Source: an uncultured Alphaproteobacteria bacterium (GTDB taxonomy: Bacteria; Pseudomonadota; Alphaproteobacteria; RF32; CAG-239). Taken from it: DNA of 64,000 nt. The notes under the pieces were generated by a model. That model was given only the letters and a program-made list of their open reading frames with translations, searched no databases and was not told the DNA's origin. This document shows positions 7,587-15,807 of this stretch, piece after piece. The translations under genes were made by a program, and so were the position numbers. Positions within the stretch are counted from its first letter, which is position 1; every line of letters starts with the position of its first letter. The stretch covers positions 1 to 64,000 of the forward strand of contig CABQIK010000005.1 in assembly GCA_902464275.1 (NCBI GenBank), read 5' to 3'.

Positions 7587-8309
7587 TTAATGGTAGTGTA
7601 AAGCATCACCTAAATAAATACAGCTTAAAACCGTATAAATAAAGGCTTGCAATAAAGTTATAAACATTTCAAAGATAATAATACAAGAGTCAAAGAACAG
7701 AGGAACAACCCCGCCGACCCCTAAAGCAACCACAAAACCGGCCAAAATTTTGAGCATAATATGGCCGACGGTCATATTTGCCACTAAACGGACGGTAAGG
7801 CTGAATGGCTTTGATAATAACGAAATTGCTTCAATCGGAACCACGAGCGGCGCTAAGGCTACCGGAATGCCGCGCGGTAAAAATGTGCGCAAATACCCCC
7901 ACTTTTTGGCCTTAATGCCTACCACCATGTTAAAAATCAGCGCTAAAACCGACAAACATCCGACGGCGGCCAAATGCGAGGTAAAAGTAAAGCTGTACGG
8001 AAACAATCCTAAAAAGTTACCGAAGGCAACAAATAAAAAAACGCTGAAAATAAATGAAAAATATTTCATGCCTTCTTTTCCGACCGTATTTTGCATCAGG
8101 TTATGAATAAAATCATAAACCGCTTCCGGCACAGACTGTGAAAGTGACGGAATAACGGTGCGTTTGCGCAGGCAAAATCCGAATAATGTAATAATGGAAA
8201 CAACCGCCAACACCATAAATAAAGATGAATTGGTAAATGAAATATCATATCCGTGAAAATGCAACGGAATAAGCGGTTTAACTTCAAACTGTTCTAAAGG
8301 GTTTGCCAT
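7587..8309 (-). CDS. atpB: F0 ATP synthase subunit a
   Basis: A 240-residue polytopic protein. The essential arginine lies in SLTVRLVANMTVGHIML, corresponding to the SLxxRLxxNxxxGH signature of the half-channel helix. The FGNFLGLFPYSFTFTSH segment is also diagnostic. It is translated from an ATG with GAGGAG upstream and precedes atpE by 16 bases. Confidence 0.93.
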   Translation of the reverse strand: MANPLEQFEVKPLIPLHFHGYDISFTNSSLFMVLAVVSIITLFGFCLRKRTVIPSLSQSVPEAVYDFIHNLMQNTVGKEGMKYFSFIFSVFLFVAFGNFLGLFPYSFTFTSHLAAVGCLSVLALIFNMVVGIKAKKWGYLRTFLPRGIPVALAPLVVPIEAISLLSKPFSLTVRLVANMTVGHIMLKILAGFVVALGVGGVVPLFFDSCIIIFEMFITLLQAFIYTVLSCIYLGDALHYH

Positions 8310-8317
8310 AGATTAAA

Positions 8318-8626
8318 TTACTCCTCGTTCTTGCTTTTATCTTCCGCCCTAAATGATTTATAAATATTTAACATTCCGGCCGCGCCGCCAAAAATTATAA
8401 ACAGAGCGAGTAGCCAAGGTTTTGTTCCGAGCAGCATATCCAGCAAATAACCGATTCCGGCGCCGACCAAAACTCCGGCAATTAATTCCGCGCTTATTTG
8501 AAAACCGACGGCCGAGCGCTGATACCCGTTGCGATTCGCGTCATCTTTTTCAACGGCGAGTTTGTTTTTTTGTTTAAACTCGCTGATTTTATTATTTATG
8601 GCTTTAATATCGTCAGGCTCTTTCAT
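8318..8626 (-). CDS. atpI: ATP synthase protein I
   Basis: A 102-residue protein with about 45 polar residues and two membrane helices joined by a short turn (ISAELIAGVLVGAGIGYLL and PWLLALFIIFGGAAGML), the AtpI/AtpQ pattern. AtpI helps c-ring assembly and possibly Mg uptake. Its ATG directly abuts the stop codon of the dsbA-like gene, so translation is probably coupled. Confidence 0.85.
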   Translation of the reverse strand: MKEPDDIKAINNKISEFKQKNKLAVEKDDANRNGYQRSAVGFQISAELIAGVLVGAGIGYLLDMLLGTKPWLLALFIIFGGAAGMLNIYKSFRAEDKSKNEE

Positions 8627-9355
8627 TTATTTTGCACTCTGAAAATTAAGGCGGTGGTTAAGATAGGCGGTCAAGTTGTTGTAGTCAGGCATGCCGTACA
8701 AAATTTCATTATTGCCGTCGCCGGTAATTAAAAATGACGGGGTGCCCTGAACTTTAAGCTTGTCAATCGCTTCTTGACGTTCGGCTAAAATGTTTTGCGC
8801 CAATTCGCGGTTTTTTAAGCAGGCGTCAAATTCATCGGTATTAAATCCGCTTTCTTCGGCAATTTTTTTAATTGTTGCTTCGGTGTTAAATGCCAACATC
8901 CATTCGCGCTGCCGTTCAAACATTGAGCGGACAAACGCCGGACGAGCTTCAACGGGCATGCATTGCGAAACTAAAGCGCCTTGCATAGATTTACGGTCAA
9001 GCGGAAAGTTTACAAAGTTAATTTTCAGCTTGCCTTCGTCAATAAAATCTTTTTGGAGCTTGGGCAGTACGTTAAGATGAAAATCAGCGCAGTGCGTGCA
9101 GCCGAGCGATGATATTTCATACATGGTAAGCGGCGCGTCAGGGTTGCCGATTGTGTAAACCGGATTAAAATTAATGGCAATGTTTTGATTAAGCTCCGCA
9201 TACATATCGTTTGATTGCGCGTATGCGTTGCTGACCAAAGTGAAAGTGCCGTTTTCAAAAACAAAACCTTTAAATGAAAGATACGCGTAAGCGCACACAA
9301 CATACAACAAAAGCGAAGTAACAAAAGTGCTGATGTAGCGAATGGTTTTTTCCAC
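8627..9355 (-). CDS. DsbA-family membrane-anchored thiol-disulfide oxidoreductase
   Basis: A 242-residue protein with an N-terminal membrane anchor or uncleaved signal (about residues 5-25) and a DsbA/thioredoxin domain with the active site CTHC in LGCTHCADFH. The cis-Pro segment is QGTPSFLI. It belongs to the DsbA/DsbG-like Thioredoxin_4 group and should work in the periplasm, oxidising or isomerising cysteines. I chose the GTG at 9353-9355, with TAGGAG 8 bases upstream; the ATG at 9394 lies inside dciA. The very Cys-rich secreted protein at 62998-63969 is a possible client. Confidence 0.85.
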   Translation of the reverse strand: MEKTIRYISTFVTSLLLYVVCAYAYLSFKGFVFENGTFTLVSNAYAQSNDMYAELNQNIAINFNPVYTIGNPDAPLTMYEISSLGCTHCADFHLNVLPKLQKDFIDEGKLKINFVNFPLDRKSMQGALVSQCMPVEARPAFVRSMFERQREWMLAFNTEATIKKIAEESGFNTDEFDACLKNRELAQNILAERQEAIDKLKVQGTPSFLITGDGNNEILYGMPDYNNLTAYLNHRLNFQSAK

Positions 9356-9365
9356 GGGTACTCTC

Positions 9366-9890
9366 CTATTTTTTGGCGCTGAAAATACTTTCACCCAGTT
9401 TTTTCAGATTATTTTTTAATTCTTCATGCTGAATATCTTCAGTTATGTTGTCAATATAATTTTGTTCTTCTTCAGTTACAAGCTTTTTCTCAAGGTTATC
9501 TTCATGTTTGGCGGTTATTTCCGGATTAATAAAGCCGTCGTTTTGTATCAGTTTAAGACGGCTCACCGCCTGATACCCGAAAAAAGTGTTGATTTTTTCT
9601 AAAATCAGTGTGGCGCGGTGCTGAATTTCCATGGCAAATCCACCGCTTGCAGCCATTAAATGCAAGGTGCCGTTGTTGCGGGTTCCTGCCTTAAATTCTA
9701 TTCTTTGCGGCAGGCTGTATTTGGCTAAATCTTCTCCGACAATATCTTTCCAGTTTGATAAAATTTCAACTTCGGCCATGCCTTTTGCTCCCAAAAGTTT
9801 TTTTACAAACGGAGCCATGGTGGCGGAAAGGTTTTCAAAACCTTTGCTTTGGTGTTCGCTTGAAATTAAATCATTTTTTTTCTTTTCCAT
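9366..9890 (-). CDS. DciA-like DUF721 protein
   Basis: A 174-residue protein with a DUF721 core (MAEVEILSNWKDIVGEDLAKYSLPQRI, then GTLHLMA and the helix MEIQHRATLILEKINTFFGY). DciA proteins load the replicative helicase DnaB in bacteria that lack DnaC. The C-terminal 60 residues are acidic and unconserved. The start is ATG at 9888-9890; the longer frame to 9941 runs into xerD. It sits between xerD and the dsbA-like gene with small gaps. Confidence 0.8.
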   Translation of the reverse strand: MEKKKNDLISSEHQSKGFENLSATMAPFVKKLLGAKGMAEVEILSNWKDIVGEDLAKYSLPQRIEFKAGTRNNGTLHLMAASGGFAMEIQHRATLILEKINTFFGYQAVSRLKLIQNDGFINPEITAKHEDNLEKKLVTEEEQNYIDNITEDIQHEELKNNLKKLGESIFSAKK

Positions 9891-9900
9891 TGTGTTGCTT

Positions 9901-10806
9901 TCAAAGTTTAAAGTTACGCAAAGGGTGGTTGTGTTGCACAATTTCAGCCAATTTTTCTGAGGTTATATGCGTGTAAATTTCGGTGGTGGCAATGTTTTCA
10001 TGCCCGAGCATTTTTTGTACCGAGCGCAAATCGGCCTGATGATTCAAAAGGTTGGTGGCAAACGAGTGTCGCAGCGTGTGCGGCGAAATTATACGTTCGT
10101 CAAGCTCGGCCTCAACCGCAAGCGCTTTCAAATACTTAAAAAAAGTGTCGCGCGTGATGTGCCCGCTTTGTGATGACTTTGACGGAAACAGCCATGCCGA
10201 TATTTTGCCTTCCGCAATAAATTCATGCCGATAAGCGTTGCAGTAATCTAACACCTCGCGCACGGCGGAATCCGCTACCGGCACGATTCGCTCTTTATTG
10301 CCTTTGCCTTTTACCAAAATTTGTTTTTTGTCGGCGTTAATGGCGCGCTCCGGCAAAGCGATAAGTTCTGAAACGCGCAAGCCGGTGGCAAACATTAAAT
10401 CAATCATTACGCCGATTCGTTTAAGCGGCAGATTGGAGTGCTCTTTGGCGGTTTGGCTTAAAATATGTATTTGTACCGGCGTTAAAAACTTGGGCAGAGG
10501 TTTTTCCTGCTTGGGCGATGAAATGTTTGCGGCCGGATTTTCTTTGATGGCGTTTTCTGAAAATAAAAAACGGCAAAATTCCCGCATGGCCGAGAGTTTT
10601 CGCGCTTGTGACTTGGGGCTGTAATATCTGTTGCCCAATTCTTGTATATACATTGAAATGTCTTGTTCCGTAATTTTTTCCGGCGGAACGGGGCAAATTT
10701 CAAAAAACTGCGAAATATCGCGCCGATATGCCTCAAGCGTGTTAACGGCGGCGCCTTTTTCCGCCGCCATAGAGTCTAAAAATAACTGCAGATAAGAGTT
10801 TGCCAT
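9901..10806 (-). CDS. xerD: Tyrosine recombinase XerD/XerC
   Basis: A 301-residue tyrosine recombinase with an N-terminal SAM-like DNA-binding domain and a C-terminal catalytic domain. Catalytic residues are visible in ATGLRVSEL (Arg), VKGKGNKER (Lys), HTLRHSFAT (His, Arg), LGHENIATTEIYTH (His, Tyr). Length and motifs are those of the chromosome-dimer resolution enzymes rather than phage integrases. XerD versus XerC cannot be settled without comparison; XerD is the more likely. Confidence 0.88.
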   Translation of the reverse strand: MANSYLQLFLDSMAAEKGAAVNTLEAYRRDISQFFEICPVPPEKITEQDISMYIQELGNRYYSPKSQARKLSAMREFCRFLFSENAIKENPAANISSPKQEKPLPKFLTPVQIHILSQTAKEHSNLPLKRIGVMIDLMFATGLRVSELIALPERAINADKKQILVKGKGNKERIVPVADSAVREVLDYCNAYRHEFIAEGKISAWLFPSKSSQSGHITRDTFFKYLKALAVEAELDERIISPHTLRHSFATNLLNHQADLRSVQKMLGHENIATTEIYTHITSEKLAEIVQHNHPLRNFKL

Positions 10807-10947
10807 TTATTTAGTGTAGTTAAGCGATACTTCTTTTTCAACATGATGTGAAATCGGCGAAATATCTTTAGTGGCAACATAAACAACCCCGCCGATAACC
10901 AAAAGAATCAGCGCTAAATAAATCCAAGTATAGTTTTTCTGTTTCAT
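10807..10947 (-). CDS. Small single-pass membrane protein
   Basis: A 46-residue product: a short basic start (MKQKNYTW), a membrane helix (IYLALILLVIGGVVYVA) and a polar tail, probably periplasmic. Its stop abuts the xerD ATG, which suggests translation coupling. The ATG at 10945-10947 is taken over an upstream in-frame start because it gives the usual N-in anchor. I do not recognise a family. Confidence 0.55.
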   Translation of the reverse strand: MKQKNYTWIYLALILLVIGGVVYVATKDISPISHHVEKEVSLNYTK

Positions 10948-11036
10948 AATCAAAATACCTCGTAAAAAATTGTTGCTAAATAAGGATAACACTTCTATTA
11001 TTTAATGCAACAAAATTGAAAGAAGCGTTAAAAACA

Positions 11037-11594
11037 ATGGTAAAAGATATAAATAAAATAATTCTTCTGGTCGGCCTGATGGGCAGCGGAAAAACCAGCG
11101 TCGGCAAACGGTTGGCGCAAAGGCTTAATCTTCCGTTTGTTGACGGCGACCGCGAGATTGAAAAAGCCGCCGGACTTTCATTAATTGATGTGCTTAAATG
11201 TTTTGGAGCTGAAGAATACCGCGCCGGCGAAATGCGGGTGATGAAGCGCTTGCTCCAAGGCGAGCCCTGCGTTTTGGCTTCCGGCGGCGGGTCGTTTGTT
11301 GCCGGCCCCACGCGTGAAATGGCCAAATCGCACGCTTTAACTATATGGCTTAAAGCCGATATTAACACCCTTTATCACCGCACCGCGGGCCGCAAACATC
11401 GTCCGTTTTTGATGGGCGGCGACATGCGCTTAAAAGACAAGCTTGAAAACTACATCAAAGAAGAATACCCGTATTATTCCGAGGCTGATATTGTGGTTGA
11501 AACCAAAGACGAACGGGTTGAAAATACGGTTACCCGTGTGCTTAAAGCCATAGATGATTTTTATATTGCGGAGAATAAAAATGCGGCAAAATAA
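11037..11594 (+). CDS. aroK: Shikimate kinase
   Basis: A 185-residue P-loop kinase that phosphorylates shikimate in the chorismate pathway. Motifs: Walker A GLMGSGKTSVG, the DGDREIE shikimate-binding aspartate, a GGG motif in ASGGGSFV, and the lid-region arginines in RTAGRKHRPF. The ATG at 11037 is preferred to a TTG at 11016. Transcribed divergently from the xerD group; its end overlaps the start of rph by 14 bases. Confidence 0.93.
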   Translation: MVKDINKIILLVGLMGSGKTSVGKRLAQRLNLPFVDGDREIEKAAGLSLIDVLKCFGAEEYRAGEMRVMKRLLQGEPCVLASGGGSFVAGPTREMAKSHALTIWLKADINTLYHRTAGRKHRPFLMGGDMRLKDKLENYIKEEYPYYSEADIVVETKDERVENTVTRVLKAIDDFYIAENKNAAK

Positions 11595-12294
11595 TCGCGC
11601 TTATAACGAGCTCAGAAAAATTGAAATTATCCCGAATGTGAATGTTTATGCCGAAGGTTCGTGCTTAATTAAATGCGGCAATACGCATGTTTTGTGCACG
11701 GCAACGGTAGACGATAAATTGCCGGCGTGGCTTAAAGGCGGCGATAAGGGTTGGATAACGGCTGAATACGCGTTGTTGCCGCGCTCAACCCGTACCCGCG
11801 TCAGCCGCGAAACCAAAGGCCCGTCCGGTCGCACGCATGAAATTCAACGCCTTATCGGCCGGTCGTTGCGCTCGGTTACGGACTTAAATGCTTTGAAAGA
11901 CTATATCATCAATATTGACTGCGATGTTTTACAAGCCGACGGCGGAACCCGCACCGCTTCAATCACCGGCAGTTTTGTGGCTCTGTATATCGCGTTGCAA
12001 AAAATGGCAAGCGAGGGCAAAATCGCTCATAATCCGATAAAAGAGTTTGTTGCCGCCGTATCATGCGGATTGCACGGCGATGAAGTTTTGCTTGATTTAG
12101 ATTACGAGGAGGATTCGTCCGCCCGCGCCGATACCAACTTTGTTTTAACCGAAAGCGGCAAAATTGTTGAAATTCAGGGAACGGCGGAAGGCGAGCCGTT
12201 CAGCAGAGAACAGTTTGAAAAATTATTTGCGTTGGCGCAAACCGCAGTGGCTGATTTAATTAAGCTGCAAAAACAGGCCTTAGGAGTAAAATAA
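11581..12294 (+). CDS. rph: Ribonuclease PH
   Basis: A 237-residue phosphorolytic 3'-5' exoribonuclease that trims tRNA 3' ends. Signatures: the N-terminal LRKIEI, RTRVSRETKGPSGRTHEIQR (cut here at 20 residues), and the metal-binding acidic residues in DCDVLQADGGTRTAS. ATG at 11581 has GCGGAG upstream; the longer frame from 11554 is rejected. It is followed without a gap by rdgB, a common pairing. Confidence 0.95.
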   Translation: MRQNNRAYNELRKIEIIPNVNVYAEGSCLIKCGNTHVLCTATVDDKLPAWLKGGDKGWITAEYALLPRSTRTRVSRETKGPSGRTHEIQRLIGRSLRSVTDLNALKDYIINIDCDVLQADGGTRTASITGSFVALYIALQKMASEGKIAHNPIKEFVAAVSCGLHGDEVLLDLDYEEDSSARADTNFVLTESGKIVEIQGTAEGEPFSREQFEKLFALAQTAVADLIKLQKQALGVK

Positions 12295-12885
12295 ATGAAA
12301 ATCAGCAAGTTGATATTTGCCAGCCGCAACCGCGGTAAAATTACTGAAATCAGCGAAATGCTCGCGCCGCTCGGGATTGAGGTTATCTCGGCGCTTGACG
12401 TAAATTTGCCTGAAGTTGATGAAACCGGCGCCACCTTTGAAGAAAACGCCGCTTTAAAGGCTTTGTCCGGCGCCAAAATTACCGGCGTTCCGTGCCTTGC
12501 CGACGATTCGGGACTATGCGTAAATGCCTTAAATGGCCGCCCCGGAGTTTATTCGGCGCGCTATGCGCCTGAACGCAATTTTGATAAAGGCATGGACAAA
12601 TTGCTTGCTGAAATTGAGCAAACCGGCAATCCTGACCGCTCGGCCTATTTTGCCTGTGTGTTGGTTTTGGGTTTTCCAAACGGAACGTACAAACATTTTG
12701 AGGGCAGGTGTAACGGCGCTATTGCCAAAGCTAAAAAAGGCAGCGGCGGATTCGGCTTTGATCCGGTATTTGTGCCGGAAGGGTACAATAACACCTTTGC
12801 CGAACTCGGCGCTGAGGTAAAAAATAAAATCTCGCACCGCGGAAACGCTCTGCAAAAGTTTTTGCAGTATTTACGGGAGCAATAA
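12295..12885 (+). CDS. rdgB: dITP/XTP pyrophosphatase RdgB
   Basis: A 196-residue HAM1/RdgB protein that removes non-canonical purine nucleoside triphosphates. Signatures: SRNRGK at the start, TFEENAALKA, DDSGLCVNALNGRPGVYSAR and GFGFDPVFVPEG. Start codon follows the rph stop directly. Complete and unremarkable. Confidence 0.95.
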   Translation: MKISKLIFASRNRGKITEISEMLAPLGIEVISALDVNLPEVDETGATFEENAALKALSGAKITGVPCLADDSGLCVNALNGRPGVYSARYAPERNFDKGMDKLLAEIEQTGNPDRSAYFACVLVLGFPNGTYKHFEGRCNGAIAKAKKGSGGFGFDPVFVPEGYNNTFAELGAEVKNKISHRGNALQKFLQYLREQ

Positions 12886-12891
12886 TCTTTA

Positions 12892-15807
12892 ATGCCTGAA
12901 AATGTTTTTAACATTGCGCAAAGCTGTTCGCTGACTGATGTTTTAGCAAAAAAATTCAGCCTGATGTATGCCGATAATCCTGAAGGTTTGGCTAATGTTT
13001 TGTTTTTGTTGCCTAATCGGCGCGCCTGCATTTCATTGCGCGAGGCCTTTGTGCGTGAAAAAGAGTTGACCCCGTGCATTTTGCCGCAAATTGTGCCGAT
13101 AGCCGATAGTGATGAAGACGAAATTTTTTTAAGCGGCGCCGCTGACTCAGAAGTTTTGCAACAATTACCGCCCGCCATTGACACTTATGAACGCTTGTTT
13201 TTGTTTACCCGTCTGATTGTTTCCAAACCGGCCGAATACGGGCTTCCGGAAATGACTTTGGCGCAGGCTTTTGCCTTGGCGCAAGATTTAGCCAAACTTA
13301 TGGACACTTTTTACAATGAGCAGCTTTCGTTTGAAGGATTAAAAAATTTAGTGCCCGAACAATATGCCGTTCATTGGCAGGAAACCTTAAACTTTTTGCA
13401 AATTATCAGCAAATATTGGCCGCAAATTTTACAAGAGCGCGGTTTAACCGATGTGGCAAGCCGCAAAAATGCTTTATTAAGCGCTCAGGCCGAAATATGG
13501 CAAAACAATCCGCCGCAAGGACGAATTGTGGCCGCCGGTATTACCGCGGTTTTTCCGGGGCTGAAACAGCTTTTAAAAACAATCAAAAATTTACCTGAAG
13601 GTGAAATTTATTTTTACGGCCTTGACAAACGGCTTGAAGATGAAGCATGGGAACAAACCGACGAGAGCCATCCTCAATACGAGCTTAAACAATTACTTGA
13701 GTTTTTACAAATTTCGCGCTTTGAGGTAAAAGAAGAGATTGCTCCGCAAAACGCCCCGCGTGAAAAACTTATCTCGGAAATGATGCGTCCGGCGCTCTCA
13801 ACCTTAAAATGGCGGAATCTTTCTGCCGATTCGCTCCCTTCTGAAGCGGTTGAAAATTTACATCTTATAACAGCGGAAGATATGGGGCAGGAGGCGGCCG
13901 CCATAGCCGTTATAATGCGCGATGTGCTTAATTCTGAAGACCAAACGGCGGCGCTTGTTACCACCGACCGTAATTTGGCGCGGCGCGTTGCCGCCGAACT
14001 TGAGCGGTGGCAGATTAAAATTGACGATTCTGCCGGTAAACCGCTGCATTTAACTCCGGTTGGAATTTATTTACGCTCCATACTTCAGGTTTTGGAAGAA
14101 GATTTTTCTAACAGCGCGATTTTAGCGTTATTAAAAAATCCGTTTGTTCGCTTGCGCTCTGATTTAGCTTCTTTGCGGATTCGCATTCGTAATTATGAGT
14201 TGGCGCTGCGTACGCCTGCATATTCGGGCAACAAAAAAGACATACCTGAAAAATTATTGCAAGACGTGGCTCTGCTCAAAGAAATTTTACGACCGCTCGC
14301 TGAGTTATATACATATCCGCAAGCCGATTTTGCCACCTTGTTGCAAACTCATTTGCAGGTGGCGGAAGCATTATCGGCCGAAGAACCTGAAGATAAAAAA
14401 GGCGCTGATGTTTTATGGCGCGGTGAAGACGGACGCAAAGCCGCGGCTTTGTTCAGCAAAGTTTTGCCGCAGTTAAAAGTTTTGGAACAAATTAACCCTC
14501 AACAGTATTCGTCGCTCTTAACATCTTTAATGGCGACCGAAACCGTGCGCCCGCTTTACGGCACGCACCCGAGGTTAAAAATTTTAGGCCCGATTGAAGC
14601 GCGTTTTAACAGTTATAACGTGGTTATTATCGGTGAAGTTAATGAGGGGGTATGGCCTACGCTTCCGAGCAGCGACCCGTGGATGTCGCGTCCGATGAAA
14701 AAAGATTTTGGTATGCCGTTGCCTGAAAAAGCCATCGGAGTAATGGCGGCGGATTTTTGCCAACTGATGTGCGCTCCTAAAGTTTATTTAACCCGCGCCA
14801 AACGGGTAACCGGCACTCCGATGAACAAATCGCGGTGGCTGCTCCGGCTTGAAACGGTGCTCAAAGCTTATGGCAAAGAGGCTGAAACTTTGCTTGATTA
14901 TAAATATGCTTCTTTGGCGCGCCTGCAAGATACGCCCGCCGTGCAGGATAAAATTGTAATACCTGCGCCCAAACCGCCGGTTTCTGCTCGTCCGCGGCGC
15001 TTATCGGCCAGTTCGCTTGAAAATTTAATACGTGACCCGTATTCCGTTTTTGCCGCTAAAATTTTGCGCCTTAAAGCCTTGGACGCGCCTGATAAAGATT
15101 TATCATTTTCTGATTACGGCAATTTAATTCACGGCATTTTGGAAGAATTTAACACTAAATTTCCGCAAGAACTGCCCCCTGATGCCCGCGAGCAGTTAAT
15201 AAACATCGGCTTAAACAAATTTCAATCTGCCGAAATCAGCTCGGAGCTGCGGGCTTTTTGGTGGCCGTCATTTGTTAAAACCGCTGATTGGATATTGGCG
15301 CAAGAGGCTTCCTGCCGCCCTGATATAAAACAAATTTACAATGAGGTTGAGGGGCAAATAGAATTTTCTGCTCCCGCCGGTCCGTTTATTGCGGAGGCTC
15401 GCGCCGACCGGCTTAACGTTAATTTAGACGGCAGTATAGATATTATTGACTATAAAACCGGCAGCGCCCGTACCAACAAGCAGGTCCATGCCGGATACGC
15501 GCCGCAGTTGCCGATTGAAGGCCTGATTGCCGCGGAAGGCGGTTTTACTAAAAACGGACAGAAAATAGCGGCCGGCAAAGTTAATAAACTGAGTTATTGG
15601 AAGCTTGGCGATAAAGTTACGGAAATAACTGAAACCGATAAAGTTTTGGAGCAAACCCGCGAGCACCTGCAAAGCCTTATATCGGCTTTTGATTTTGAAA
15701 GCACGCCCTATTTGGCGCGTCCGAACCCTAAGTATGTGCCTAAATATTCTGACTATGACCATTTGGAACGAATAAAAGAATGGGCAACGGAGAATGATAA
15801 TGACTGA
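12892..15807 (+). CDS. addB: Double-strand break repair protein AddB
   Basis: A 971-residue alphaproteobacterial-type AddB. The N-terminal region (VLFLLPNRRACISLREAF) occupies the place of the helicase-like motif I without a canonical GKT. The C-terminal PD-(D/E)XK nuclease domain ends with IDIIDYKTGSA. With AddA it processes broken ends for RecA loading, in place of RecBCD. It starts 6 bases after rdgB and overlaps addA by 8 bases. Confidence 0.93.
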   Translation: MPENVFNIAQSCSLTDVLAKKFSLMYADNPEGLANVLFLLPNRRACISLREAFVREKELTPCILPQIVPIADSDEDEIFLSGAADSEVLQQLPPAIDTYERLFLFTRLIVSKPAEYGLPEMTLAQAFALAQDLAKLMDTFYNEQLSFEGLKNLVPEQYAVHWQETLNFLQIISKYWPQILQERGLTDVASRKNALLSAQAEIWQNNPPQGRIVAAGITAVFPGLKQLLKTIKNLPEGEIYFYGLDKRLEDEAWEQTDESHPQYELKQLLEFLQISRFEVKEEIAPQNAPREKLISEMMRPALSTLKWRNLSADSLPSEAVENLHLITAEDMGQEAAAIAVIMRDVLNSEDQTAALVTTDRNLARRVAAELERWQIKIDDSAGKPLHLTPVGIYLRSILQVLEEDFSNSAILALLKNPFVRLRSDLASLRIRIRNYELALRTPAYSGNKKDIPEKLLQDVALLKEILRPLAELYTYPQADFATLLQTHLQVAEALSAEEPEDKKGADVLWRGEDGRKAAALFSKVLPQLKVLEQINPQQYSSLLTSLMATETVRPLYGTHPRLKILGPIEARFNSYNVVIIGEVNEGVWPTLPSSDPWMSRPMKKDFGMPLPEKAIGVMAADFCQLMCAPKVYLTRAKRVTGTPMNKSRWLLRLETVLKAYGKEAETLLDYKYASLARLQDTPAVQDKIVIPAPKPPVSARPRRLSASSLENLIRDPYSVFAAKILRLKALDAPDKDLSFSDYGNLIHGILEEFNTKFPQELPPDAREQLINIGLNKFQSAEISSELRAFWWPSFVKTADWILAQEASCRPDIKQIYNEVEGQIEFSAPAGPFIAEARADRLNVNLDGSIDIIDYKTGSARTNKQVHAGYAPQLPIEGLIAAEGGFTKNGQKIAAGKVNKLSYWKLGDKVTEITETDKVLEQTREHLQSLISAFDFESTPYLARPNPKYVPKYSDYDHLERIKEWATENDND